Of a stretch of DNA of 64,000 bases, positions 31,468-41,794 are shown piece after piece (positions within the stretch are counted from its first letter, which is position 1; every line of letters begins with the position of its first letter). The DNA comes from Reticulitermes speratus. Its lineage: Eukaryota > Arthropoda > Insecta > Blattodea > Rhinotermitidae. The stretch is taken from positions 52,675,130-52,739,129 of the forward strand of contig JAJKFL010000003.1 of NCBI GenBank assembly GCA_021186555.1, read 5' to 3'. The position numbers were made by a program, and so were the translations under genes. The notes beneath the pieces were generated by a model. The model made no database searches. It saw only the letters and a list, made by a program, of their open reading frames with translations, and was not told the origin of the DNA.

Positions 31468-31680
31468 AGGAAGCGGCCGTAGCCCAGTTTGTGCCACTAC
31501 TCCAGCATTAATGAGATCGGCTCTGAAGTCCACCCAGTTTCCTGTGGGTACTGGGGTAAAACGACCGGGGCTTGAAGCTGATCACTCAGCTCCGTCTACT
31601 TTCGAGTGAAACCTTCACTCTTCCATACGTCTTCATAGCACTGTGCTTAATTAAGTACGGGGCCAGCTTCGCTGTTGTTA
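31468..31680 (+). mobile_element. SINE-2, internally shortened
   Basis: 'gcggccgtagcccagtttgt' marks a degraded head; 'aaacgaccggggcttgaag' and the tail 'ttccatacgtcttcat' follow. The B-box region is missing. Confidence 0.55.
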
Positions 31681-32015
31681 CGTGAGAGAGTGTCTATGTT
31701 GGTGTGATAGTTGCAGGAAGGAACCAGAAGGGGCGCCGCTGGTTTACGGTGTCAGAGTATCAAGCCGGAAGCTCAGTGCATGTTACCTAATACTTTCACT
31801 TAAGTCACATGTAACTTTAATGCGCCATCTTGTTGTAATTAAACCTTATGTTAATTCGTTCCGTTCCGTCGTGTCTACAGCCGCAGTTTGCACGCCTTAC
31901 GTGGTAATAGCAAGGCAGGTCTGCATTGTATATTGCACGCCGCACGTCGATAACAAGTCCTTATCAAGATAACGTTCTACTTTGTTAAGTAAGTGACTAT
32001 GCTACAGGGGCTTAG
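31681..32015. other. No recognised feature
   Basis: A 96-codon plus-strand open frame (31682-31972) shows no domain. Confidence 0.4.
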
Positions 32016-32037
32016 TGTATTGTATTGTATTGTATTA
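32016..32037 (+). repeat. (GTATT)n microsatellite
   Basis: Four tandem 5-bp units. Confidence 0.8.
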
Positions 32038-32112
32038 ATGCGGACTAATTAATGAGATTACTCTCAAACACAATTATACGTATTTATTCTATAACTATGC
32101 TGTTGACAGTGG

Positions 32113-32148
32113 GCTACGTGTTTCGGCCCATAGGGGCTATCATCAGGC
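32113..32148 (-). ncRNA. Hammerhead ribozyme-like motif, weak stem I
   Basis: Minus strand: CTGATGA, stem II GCCC/GGGC, GAAA, CACG, then GTA. Core boxes are intact, but stem I has only two clear pairs (GC/GC). 'gaataaata' follows within about 35 bases. Confidence 0.5.
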
Positions 32149-32235
32149 TTTGTATGCAAATATAATTAGAGTTAAAGTGTTTTGTTATTACATATATGTC
32201 TCTAGTGTGACATATCACCTTGACAAGGTTCATTT

Positions 32236-32457
32236 ACAATTCATTCATTCATTCTGCAGTCTGTCTTACGACAAGTCCATAGCCTCTTCCAAAGCGAGTT
32301 CTCCACAGAGTGCGATCTAGTGCTTCCTCTTTCAATTTGCAGTATCTTCTCTTTTCCTTAAGGTCACCCAGTAGCTGTTTACTGCTTCCTCCTCGTCTTC
32401 CCGTCATTTTCTATCCTTCCCTCTAACTTTCCATCAGTCACGTGTTTTACGTTTCTT
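32236..32457 (-). mobile_element. LINE-beta 3' end
   Basis: On the minus strand it matches the end of the LINE-beta ORF at 45.6-46.0 kb: 'gaagaggctatggacttgtc', 'agatcgcactctgtgga', 'tactgcaaattgaaagagg', then a TGAA-repeat tail. It is 5'-truncated. Confidence 0.75.
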
Positions 32458-32603
32458 GTATTTAAATATTTTCATATACAATCCCGAGTTTATTCTAGCT
32501 TCGGCTTATACAACTCCAGTTTTGTAGAGTTGAGATCTCGACAAGCTGTAAAAGTGTTGTTTTAATGGTTTGTATGTAATTATCTTTCTTTGTGTATTTT
32601 TAA

Positions 32604-32646
32604 TTGCCTGATGATGGCTTTTCACTAAAGCCGAAACATGTAGCAA
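32604..32646 (+). ncRNA. Hammerhead ribozyme-like motif
   Basis: Stem I TTGC/GCAA, box CTGATGA, stem II GGCTTT/AAAGCC with a 5-nt loop, GAAA, CATG, then GTA. AATAAA follows at about 32649. All core positions match a type I hammerhead. Confidence 0.65.
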
Positions 32647-32710
32647 GAAATAAAACTGATATAAATTGAGTCGTGTTTGACGTTGTGCTTCCTGTTTTAC
32701 TGTTCATACA

Positions 32711-33268
32711 TGGCAACGGAATGTTATTGATGAAGAAATCACCACCAACAATTCGACGGTGTGTATTCTGAGATAATAAAAGCATCGTTAAATAAAAAAT
32801 AAATGGTAATTTAGGTCGGGCCCAGTATGCCTTTGGGTGTTTCTGTTGAAAGTGTAGCCGCTTTTCGTTTTGGGTTTTTACCGTATGCGGAACGTGATGC
32901 GAAATCAATACCATTAGCAGGTTGGCGGTTCGTTGAAGTGACATACAAGCAGCGTGACATTTTCCACGTGCTGTTAAAGTGACCATGCATGTACCTCCAT
33001 AAATTAAGGCCTTTGTTTTTACCCGACACTGTTTTGCTTCGGTTGGCAGAGGATTTTCGTGTTCTCTCGTTGACTCCCGTTTACATTCAGTCTGTCACAT
33101 TTGCGGGTAACACTTTCCCTTTTGCGGAAACTTCGGAAATTTCCGTTCTGGCTACAGTATCGTGCATTTGGACTGCTGTGGTTGTGTGTAAGCGTATGTT
33201 ACTATACTGCAGCCACGGACCGACTGCCTTGTCACTTCTTTTTACCAATATACTTATATACATTCCGG
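32711..33268. other. No recognised feature
   Basis: The overlapping open frames (32600-32986 and 32811-33029, minus) have no motif. Confidence 0.4.
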
Positions 33269-33570
33269 GGCACGCGGTGGCGCAGTTGATTGAGGCACTG
33301 CGCTACAAGCCATAAGGTCCCGGGTTCGATTCTTGATAGGGTTATTGGAATTTTTCGTTGACATTATCCTTTCGGTCGCACTGTGTCCCTGGGGTCGACT
33401 CAGCCTCTAACAGAAATGAGTACCAGGAATGTTTTCTGGGAGGTAAAGGCGGCCGGTGCGTAGGGCTGACAACCTTACCACCTTCATGTGCCGATTGTCT
33501 AGAAATCTGGGAGCCTCAACCTCCTGGAACCCTAAGGGCCTGTCCAGGCCTGTAATGGGATTGCTTTACC
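33269..33570 (+). mobile_element. SINE-3, full length
   Basis: Head 'gcggtggcgcagttgattga', B box 'gggttcgattctt' (slightly degraded), complete body, tail 'cctgtaatgggattgcttta'. Confidence 0.8.
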
Positions 33571-34541
33571 TATACTTATATATTCCTCTCCAGTCTGCTG
33601 TCCGTTCTGTTCCACTTATGTTTCCGGGTACAATCATGCGATCACTTTCGCTGACGACAAGCGTTTTGGGCTGGTTGACATAGACCAGGTGGTCTGGAGG
33701 AGAATGCAACAGAGAGAGAGAGAGAGAGGAAGCTGCTAACGTTATCATCACAGGTACATGATATGATATTCAGGTCACGGTAAGATGTTCCGCGGGTCGA
33801 CCCCCTTCCACACCTTACTCGTTCTCTTACTTCTCCACCTTCACTGTACTTCCCCAAAACTTCCCTCCAGTCGTCTAGCAGTTCTGTTCGCACGTATGTT
33901 GGTAGTGATAACCTACGCTAGCGGCAGCAGTTTTGTGTTGGTTGACATAGGCCAGGGAGTCTGGCGTGGAATTCAACGGAAGGCAGGGTGTCATAACCTC
34001 AAGCGTTGTCATCCTTTCATGGCCTTAATGTAAGTAGCCGGCGTCTAACTGCGTCTACACTTGCACCCAGCCCACACCTTAAGTCTGTGTCTCGTAATAC
34101 GGTATAAGCAGAATAGGTATAAGAGGGTTTTGATTAGCTTCTTGTACACAAAGTAAAGGTAATTAGGTCAGGAAGGTGGGTCACTCGCCCGTGGGCGCGT
34201 TATACTCGTATATTCGTTCATAATACCGCGCAGATACTGTGCATGATACGAGATTTCTCAGAATGGTTATTGCTTTCTGGTTCCAAAGAGGAGTTATGAG
34301 TTTTATATTTTCCTGCAACTTTAAGAAGCTTGAAAATTACACCATGGCCGCATTGTAACGCGAAAGAAAAAAAAAGCCTCACTTCCTGGAAAGTTATCGG
34401 GAAAATTCGCCAGAAGGAATGCAGCGTGAATTTTTTGTGTTGAGACTTTTTACGTATCAGTGCAAATTCTTTTATTCCATAAATATAATAATACAGAGTA
34501 CCAGGAAGATGCGGATGTGTAATAGGAGCGTTCTAACGTCT
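33571..34541. other. No recognised feature; one (GA)n tract
   Basis: A GA microsatellite lies at about 33711-33728. Two diverged copies of a segment ('tttgtgttggttgacatag' at 33.93 kb, 'gggctggttgacatagac' at 33.67 kb) hint at an old local duplication. Confidence 0.4.
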
Positions 34542-34560
34542 AACTTCTATGTTACTTTAG

Positions 34561-35105
34561 TTTCAATGGCGCAACAGCCCCTAGTGGGCCAAGGCTTTCT
34601 CAGTATCGAGGCTTCACGATCACACTCAGACATACGACACTCGGTAGGAATCCTCTGGACGAGTGATCAGCCCGACGCAGAGACCTCTACAGGCATACCT
34701 CGCTAATACGGCGGGTTAGGTTCCAGACCACCGCTGTAAATCGAATATCTCCGTAAAGCGAATCACATGCTTTTTTTTTCACTTGTAGTGCATATAAAAG
34801 CCTAAAAGCATGTTCACACCATCATATATTAAGTGCGCAATAGAGCTAGGTCGAAAAAACACGACGTGAAAATAAGTATAATAAATAAAAACTCAGCTGA
34901 TGTGCGCGTCACCGTCGTAAGAGCGAGGTAAGCGCCGAAAATAATAAAAATGAATATAATTGAAAAGCGCCGCATTAGCGAAGCGCCGTAAAGCGAGGTA
35001 TTACTGTACCTGACAACACACAACATTCAATAGAGACAGACATCCATGCCCCCCGTTGGGATGCGAACCCACAATCCCAGCAATCCCACGCCCACTGGGA
35101 TCGGC
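34561..35105 (-). mobile_element. SINE-1 split by a TA-flanked MITE
   Basis: The tail portion (34561-34689, 'ggcgcaacagcccctagtgg') and the head portion (35007-35105, 'gatcccagtgggcgtggga') flank the MITE. The outer duplication is approximate: aacttctatgt (34542-34552) and aacttgtatgt (35106-35116). Confidence 0.75.
34690..35006. mobile_element. Tigger/mariner-type MITE, 317 bp
   Basis: Ends 'caggcatacctcgctaatac' and, inverted, 'cagtaatacctcgctttac'. It is flanked by TA (34688-34689, 35007-35008). Removing it with one TA restores the SINE-1 sequence 'gacctctacctgaca'. Confidence 0.85.
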
Positions 35106-35116
35106 AACTTGTATGT

Positions 35117-35936
35117 ACTGTTAAGGGTCATAAAGTTAAGGACTTTGAGATGGGAGGGACTTAACAGCATGCATGCGGGAGGTGTGTGATTTAGTTAGGC
35201 GCAGAGGGAGAATATTATTGTGCGTTAAAGAAAGATGTGCGCATGTAAACGGGTTGAGGGTGAGGTACGGTACGATGGCGAACTGTTCTGAAAATTGTGA
35301 ACCATTTGTTCTGAACATGTTAATGAAACGGGAGATATATTGGCCAGCAGAGTAGCTGGGTCGAATTTGGTAATGTACTTTTTAATTGCGGGGGTTTTTA
35401 TGTTGGTTGTTTCAGTTGGGCTCCCTCGAATGTATCTCGGAAGATGCGAAATGTGTTTTCGAGAGGGTGGAATTTTTCAGCATCGGTGTCTAAGCAGTGG
35501 TATATGCGACTGACAGTTTTCGAATCTCTGGATGCGTTTTATCGTTATTCAGTGTATTTATACTGCACGGCAGATCACAAATTCTTGAGTTCTTGGTTTC
35601 CAATCTGGACCCAGACACCGGCTAACGCAAAAGTGCACAAATCCCAGGTGCCAGGTCGCCTGGGCGACTAATTTTTTTTTCATGTCACCTAATAATTGTG
35701 TGTCCTCAGTATGGAGACTTGTTTGATATCACTCTCCTTATGCCAAGAATTTTGAAGTGGCCCCCCGATTTTTGGAAACTGTGTGAAACGCTGGACTGAC
35801 CTGGCCGAAGTGTTCGTGGTTTTCGAGGTTAGATGCCAGGATAGTGTTGTAAATTAGACCCTGTCCTTTCCTATTCATTCTTCACTACTCAACCAATCAT
35901 CTAACGCCGTATAATCTTGCATTGTCGGTAAATTAT
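35117..35936. other. No recognised feature
   Basis: A possible hAT-like trace ('aggtcgcctgggcgactaa', 'gtgtgaaacgctgga') lies at 35650-35795, too weak to name as an element. Confidence 0.35.
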
Positions 35937-36225
35937 CCAGGATCTGAGATAGTTCAGTCGGTATATTGCTCGGGCTGGACAGTCAGCGGTTATATTTCCG
36001 GTAGGGACACGAGAGTTTTCTCCGAAACGTCCAGACCGGCTCTGGGGCCCACCCAGCCACCTATTCAATGCTTATCGGGCTCCTTTCCTGGCGTAAAGCA
36101 GACGGGGCGTGAAGATAACCACTCACCTTCTTTGTCGAAGTTAAGAATGGGTGGAGCTTTACCTCTACTTCCCTATGTGCCTTCATGGCGTGGACAGGGA
36201 TAACTTTACCTTGACTTTTAACTAA
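35937..36225 (+). mobile_element. SINE-2, near full length
   Basis: Head 'gagatagttcagtcggtata', degraded B box, body 'ccagaccggctctggggcc', tail 'gtggacagggataacttta'. Confidence 0.7.
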
Positions 36226-37424
36226 GCTAGGAATACGTAGATGAATAGATTATTCTTACATGTTGCCGGTTTTGGGCGCCGGATGGGGCTGTGTGTTGTA
36301 GTCTTTTCGTTGAGCGGTAGCCGTTTCAGTTAAAATTGTGGGTGGTAGCGATAGTGGTATTCTAATCAGCCTTAGCAGACAGACTGACGAGAAATGTCTG
36401 AGTGGGTGGTATTCTGGCTGGCAGGCTCGTCCTTTAAGATCCTTCTTCGTATTTGTTGGAGGAATGTGTGGTCTAGTACCTTTACCTGTTGCTAAGATAT
36501 TGTAAAAGAACCATCTACCTCACAAACGTTTTTTGCTTCCCTCAAGGCCAAACCAAAGAATCCTCCCAGGGACCTCCTTTGACTGTCTCCATATTTTTTT
36601 TTTTCAGTTATTTCTTTACCAGACAAAGACACGCATTGATAGGCCTTATAATACAGGGGTGTGTATTATTTTTTAAAAGACGAAACGGTTTTTGTTATAT
36701 TCGAGGTCTTGTCTGTAAGATCATGTCGCTCGAATGTAAGAAAGCTGTGAACAAAACACATTCCAGTGTGTTCCAGGGCTGTACGTTGTTTCATGTATGT
36801 TGCTTACATAGTAAGGTGACCCCAGAATTTGAGGTTAAATGTATAGAACTAGTGGTGCTGTGTGAGTTGTGAGGTTTTTTACATAGGTGTAATTGAGGTC
36901 TCGGTCTTTCCTGGAAGTGAGGCTGCGTCGTCGCATGAGTGGTTCCCGGCATTTCGGAGGAACTCATTGTATTGCCTTATTTCACAAGGGTAAGTGGACC
37001 AAGAAGAATTGGGAATGAAAGTAATTCGTTGTTTTGAAACGTCACCGCGCAGGAAAGTGTATTTTTTATGTTAATAAATGAATTTTAAGTCTGAGGCTTC
37101 TCAGTCCTATGGGCTGTTGATTAGAGGGACAGACGAGGGAGTCTGGCTTGTGGATGGTGAAATGTTAACACCGCTGACCTGCAGAATCCTGTGGGGTTGC
37201 GTGAAGACTGTTGTATGTCGCATTATTGTAACTGACATTGCAACGCCGAGGCGTAAAATTCCTCTTGCGGTCCTCATTGCTACCACAAATATGCTTCAAC
37301 GCACGTGGCATACCGATGGATGTACTTCCTGCCTCAGAAATCACTCACGTAGAAATATTGTAATCAGTTGTATGGACAAACGCCATAATCCATGTGCAGT
37401 TACTTAAATTTTATTTTAAGGGTC
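36226..37424. other. No recognised feature
   Basis: Holds 109- and 127-codon plus-strand open frames (37078-37407, 36489-36872) without any domain I know. Neither has splice or promoter context that I trust. Confidence 0.35.
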
Positions 37425-37896
37425 CCTGTCACCACGATAAGTCGGTCCCTGTCACCACGATAAGTCGGTCCCTGTCACCACGGTCATGGCGCGTCCTCGG
37501 GTGTGCGGATGGAGAAACGGCCTGTAGATATGGAGGGTAGCTGCGAATAATGCAGTCGCGGACAGCCGACAAGGGGTGGTCCTGCAGCTTGGGGGTTGGG
37601 CGAGGTGCTAACAACTCCTCACCATAAAAAATTGCCATGTTACGAAACAGATCACAAAACCACTTGGAAGACCCAGGCGTAGATGGGAGGATAATATTAA
37701 AATGGATCTTCAAGAAGTGAGATGGTGGGGCATGGACTGGATTGATATGGCTCAGGATAGGGACAGGTGGCGGGCTCTTGTGAGTGCGGTAATGAACCTT
37801 CGGGTTCCATAAAACGCGGTGAATTTCTTGACTAGCTGACGACCTGTTTGTTTCTCAAGAAGGACTCTGCTCCATGCAGTTAGTTAGTTAGTTAGT
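37425..37896 (+). mobile_element. LINE-alpha deletion derivative with both ends and 5' monomers
   Basis: It starts with about two and a half tandem copies of a 23-bp unit ('ggtccctgtcaccacgataa' plus 'gtc'). The 5' segment (to about 37665) is joined to the 3' ORF at 'cacttggaagacccaggcg'. Then come an intact-looking [20 protein letters not shown] and MNLRVP ending, the 3' UTR and the tail 'agttagttagttagtt'. It is nearly identical to the 3' part of the 18.7 kb copy. Confidence 0.75.
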
Positions 37897-37933
37897 TTCT
37901 AGCAGTTCTTAAACTGGTGTCGCACTATGTTGT

Positions 37934-38226
37934 CAGAGGGTTAGCGTAATCGATGTAGCGGTTAGGCTACGTTCTGGACGGACCGGAGCTCGAATCCAGG
38001 TCGGTGATTTTCTCATCTCCAAACGTCCATACCGGCTCTGGGGTCCACACAGCCCCCACGTCAATGGGTACCGGGGTTCTTTCCCGGGGGTAAAGCTGCC
38101 AGAGCGTGACGCTGACCACTGCCTTCCTTCTAGCGCCGAGGGTTAGAATGAGTGGAGCTATACCTCTGCTTCTCCTCTGTGCCTTCATGGCGTGTACCAT
38201 ACAACTTATTTTCGCCTTTACGTCTA
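37934..38226 (+). mobile_element. SINE-2, near full length
   Basis: Head with 'tgtagcggttaggctacg', B box 'gctcgaatccag', body 'tccataccggctctggggt', tail 'gccttcatggcgtgtacc'. Confidence 0.7.
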
Positions 38227-38615
38227 GTAAATAAGACATTTCTCTTGTGAAATGTGAACACTGAATTGTCTTTTAGCCCCGTGCAGACTAACATTCATGT
38301 AAATAGCTCAGGACCCTCAGCACAAAACACATTGCATTTCCAATATAAAGACCACGCGGTTTATATTGCTTAGGGAAATTTATTGTCGTTGGAAGTTAAC
38401 TGATTGTAGTTTATGTCGTACCCCCATCCTTCTACGAGTTCCTTTCCTTCATCCCTGTCGTACCTTTATCTCCTTTCCTTTCTCCTTTAAAAACAATTTT
38501 TATATGATCCTTCCGGTGACAATATCGAACGTAACGTATTTAAATACGTGGTAGCAACACAACACACTCGTAAAAGTGAATCATTAATCATTTCCTGTTA
38601 TAAAAATTATTTCAT
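38227..38615. other. No recognised feature
   Basis: Nothing recognised. Confidence 0.4.
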
Positions 38616-38623
38616 CTTCGAAC

Positions 38624-39105
38624 CAGTGGCGGACTGGCCAGGGTGTCAGCTTGCCCGATGGCAAGTGGGCCCCCTTAAACATTAGACAATATGTTAAAAA
38701 TGTTAATGACCTTTTAGTAGCTTGAAAATATAATAGAAGTTCCAATATATTATTACTGGCTGCAACTGAAATTTACGTTGTATTGCTATTTTAATAAAAA
38801 AAGATTAATAAAATCCACCATTTATTTAAAATTGAAAAAAATAATTTAAAAATCCAATTACAACAATCTGTATTTGCATTTAGTATCTACTGTATACTGC
38901 CAGTAATATGTACAATATATGTACACTGTAATTACTAAAATATATACATTTATTTCGCAAAAAATTTAATTGTACCTTTTTTCCACTTATGTTTTTTTTG
39001 AAAATTTTATTTATTTCTTATAAAAATTAAATTATAGCCTTATAGTTGTGGGTGGGCCCCCTTTGTCTCCTGGCAACCAATATTTTTAGACCCAGTCCGC
39101 CACTG
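38624..39105. mobile_element. hAT-type MITE, 482 bp, complete
   Basis: Ends 'cagtggcggactggccagg' and, inverted, 'cagtggcggactgggtcta'. It is flanked by cttcgaac (38616-38623) and cttcgagc (39106-39113), an 8-bp duplication with one change. The interior is AT-rich and non-coding. Confidence 0.85.
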
Positions 39106-39113
39106 CTTCGAGC

Positions 39114-40183
39114 TGTATGTTTTAAGAATCTGCTGTACCGAATTTACAGTTTTGAAATTCAATGTTGGCCGTTCCCTGTGCCAGCCGTCGTGCAGTGGAA
39201 TTTGGAATCCCTGTTATATGGATTCCATTCACTTCCAGAGGTAGAATTCTAAAGATTTGTTGATACGTTTGGTACACAGAAGCATCCTGCCTTCTTCTCT
39301 ATGCTGCTGTTCATATACCATCGTTACAACCACAAATGCATTAGCGTTCGAGTTTATACTTAACAATAAGGTACTGGTTGGAGGTTGTAGCTTCAGTATG
39401 AATGGTTTGCGTTCAGGTGAAAGAAGGCGAACACTCAATCACATTTGGCATTTCTCTTTATGTAACTCTTGGTTCTGATTTCTAGCGGTTGTAGATATAT
39501 ATTGCTGATTTCTTTTACTGACGTCTACCGTCGAGATTGTACTGTAGCGTAAAGGTCGTTGAAATTTTTCGTTCATCAGCATGGTCACGCAGTGCTTACA
39601 AGAGTGTCGTCCTAGTACTGTATTGCCATTGAGAGACGCCGGAAATTTTGGTGTCCCTGAGTATGCACGCAATTAAATTGAACACTTTTCTAAAGACAGT
39701 TATATAACATTAGTAAACTCGATAGAGTAAAAATACTCAGTAGACGTGTTTGTTGTCTATTGGTGTACTGCGATCGTCAGCAAAGTTGGGCGCTGCCGTA
39801 CTTATAAAGCATCCCGCCGTCTGCTGTTTATCGCTGTTCATCTGCACCTATTCGTAACTAACAACGACATAATATCAAGGGTAAAGTCGGGTTTCCATGA
39901 CTGGTATGTTTCACAAACATTTGTCGCTTGTGCTTACCTGCCACGTCTTGGGAATGTTGTACTGATTGGCCACTTGTCCATTTTCGATGTTAGAGAGGGT
40001 TGTAGGTCAACAGGCCCCTTGTCAAGAACATGCGCCAATCGTGGGAACTTTAGTCAGGTGAGCAAGTGTTAGCTTCTCAAGGACTTTGCTCCATGTTTAC
40101 TTCATGTTGAAGCTTACAAGTTTAACTTTGGTCACGATATGTTGACGGTGGTAGTTGGGGTTCGTGTCGTGAAGGTATTCGGG
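39114..40183. other. No recognised feature; short LINE-alpha scrap
   Basis: 'gttagcttctcaaggacttt' at about 40068-40096 is a LINE-alpha 3' UTR scrap. The rest is unassigned. Confidence 0.4.
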
Positions 40184-40970
40184 TTTGACCTATGTTGAAA
40201 TGATTGGAATGCCTGTGTTCGGGATTGAAATATGTTGAAGTGATTAGAATGCCAGTGTTCGGGATTGAAATATGTTGAAGTGATTAGAATGTCAGTGTTT
40301 GGGATTGAAATGTGTTGAAATGATTAGGATGCCGCTCGGGATTGAAATGTGTTGAAATGATTAGAATGCAATTGTTCGGGATTGAAATATGTTGAAGTGA
40401 TTAGAATGCCAGTGTTCGGAATTGAAATATGTTGAAGTGATTAGAATGTCAGTGTTCGGAATTGAAATGTGTTGAAATGATTAGGATGCCAGTGTTTGGG
40501 ATTGAAATGTGTTGAAATGATGAGAATGCCAGTGTTTGGGATTTAAATGTGTTGAAATGATTAGAATGCCACTGTTCGGAATTGAAATGCGTTGAAATGA
40601 TTAGGATGCCAGTGTTTGGGATTGAAATGTGTTGAAATGATGAGAATGCCAGTGTTTGGGATTTAAATGTGTTGAAATTATTAGAATGCCACTGTTCGGG
40701 ATTGAAATGCGTTGAAATGATTACAATTCCACTGTTCGGGATTGAAATATGTTGACGTGATTAGAATGCCAGTGTTCGGAATTGAAATGTGTGGAAATGA
40801 TTAGAATGCCACTTTTCGGGATTGAAGTATGTTGAAATGTTTAGAATGCCAGTGTTCGGGATTTAAATGTGTTGAAATGATTAGAATGCCACTGTTCGGG
40901 ATTGAAATATGTTGAAGTGATTGAATGCCAGTGTTTGGGATTGAAATTTGTTGAGATGATTATAATTGCG
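40184..40970 (+). repeat. 40-bp minisatellite, about 19-20 units
   Basis: The unit begins 'attgaaatatgttgaagtga' and ends 'ccagtgttcggg'. Most units are exactly 40 bp; one is 37 and one is 39. The three-unit block 40461-40580 recurs at 40581-40700, showing a 120-bp higher-order duplication. It is older and more diverged than the other arrays here. Confidence 0.9.
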
Positions 40971-41431
40971 TTTTGTTCCCCTCGAATGAAAATCAGGAAA
41001 GAATACGAGTGGTTTAACATGGATACACGTACGAGGAAAGATGCGTTTTATCCCCAATATGGCACGAGATGCAAGGCCTTGAACCGTCGCGTTTCAGAGA
41101 AACATGTGGTTAGCAGGCTGCTAGTAAATTATGGCGATGTTCGGCGTTCGTCACTTTGGCTCCAGAATTTGACGTTGATAACTTCTGTGGCGTCGGCAAG
41201 ATCGACATTTCAGAGTTAAAATAAGACAAGCGCTCTGTTATGTCTGGCGACCGCGAAGGCAGTTTCTTGTCGTTTGCCAGACATTGACTAACATAACTTT
41301 GAGGATACGTCATACCTTGATCAGGCAACTCTGTGTTGGGCCAGATCTCGTCTATGGCTGTACTAGTACAATTTTCTCAGTGTTAAGCAGTTTAATAGCC
41401 ACCTTCACAAATTCGACAACATATTTGTAGC
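40971..41431. other. No recognised feature
   Basis: The open frames (40902-41219 plus, 41110-41328 minus) have no domain. Confidence 0.4.
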
Positions 41432-41502
41432 TATATAAAATCGTGTTTCCGACAAATGTACACCCTTTATTATCTGTTATTAATACAGTTTATATTAAAA
41501 AT

Positions 41503-41545
41503 AGTCCAACATGTTTCGAACTATGTTAGTTCATCTTCAGGGACT
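41503..41545 (-). ncRNA. Hammerhead ribozyme-like motif
   Basis: Minus strand: stem I AGTCC/GGACT, box CTGAAGA, stem II GAAC/GTTC with a 7-nt loop, GAAA, CATG, then GTT. Confidence 0.6.
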
Positions 41546-41702
41546 CGATTGTTTATTACACCAGCTACCAGAATACACCACTAACACACAAATGGTGAAC
41601 ACGAAGCAGCAGATACAGTGACCACAAACTCAACGAAGTTAGCGACATTTTATCTATATATTTTAATCAGTACCGTACGTCTATAGCTGGTGTAATAAAT
41701 CG

Positions 41703-41745
41703 AGTCCCTGAAGATGAACTAACATAGTTCGAAACATGTTGGACT
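41703..41745 (+). ncRNA. Hammerhead ribozyme-like motif
   Basis: Same motif as 41503-41545 in the opposite orientation: AGTCC/GGACT, CTGAAGA, GAAC/GTTC, GAAA, CATG, GTT. The two are identical across the core, so the arms have stayed matched. Confidence 0.6.
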
Positions 41746-41794
41746 GGTTTTAATATAAACTGTATTAAATGACACGATTTTATATAATCAGGAA

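Larger units (their letters stand above)
32045..32710. mobile_element. Head-to-head hammerhead elements with nested LINE-beta
   Basis: A minus-strand hammerhead motif (32113-32148) and a plus-strand one (32604-32646) diverge from a common centre. Their outer sides share 'tcaaacacaa'-type termini in inverted order, as in the 5.0-5.3 kb element. A LINE-beta fragment lies between them. Confidence 0.5.
41432..41786. mobile_element. Inverted-repeat element with two hammerhead motifs
   Basis: Long inverted arms ('tataaaatcgtgtttccgac' side and its counterpart 'tgacacgattttatata') each contain a ribozyme-like motif. The minus-strand one is at 41503-41545 and the plus-strand one at 41703-41745. Between them is about 150 bp of unique centre bounded by 'tattacaccagct' and its complement. 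The right arm lacks the stretch 'aacagataataaagggtgt' that is present at 63.7 kb. The satellite begins 9 bases beyond its right end. Confidence 0.65.

Noticed and set aside
36489-36872. 127-codon plus-strand ORF as a host gene
   Set aside because: No domain, no promoter or splice context, and a T-rich start. Similar lengths arise by chance in this window.
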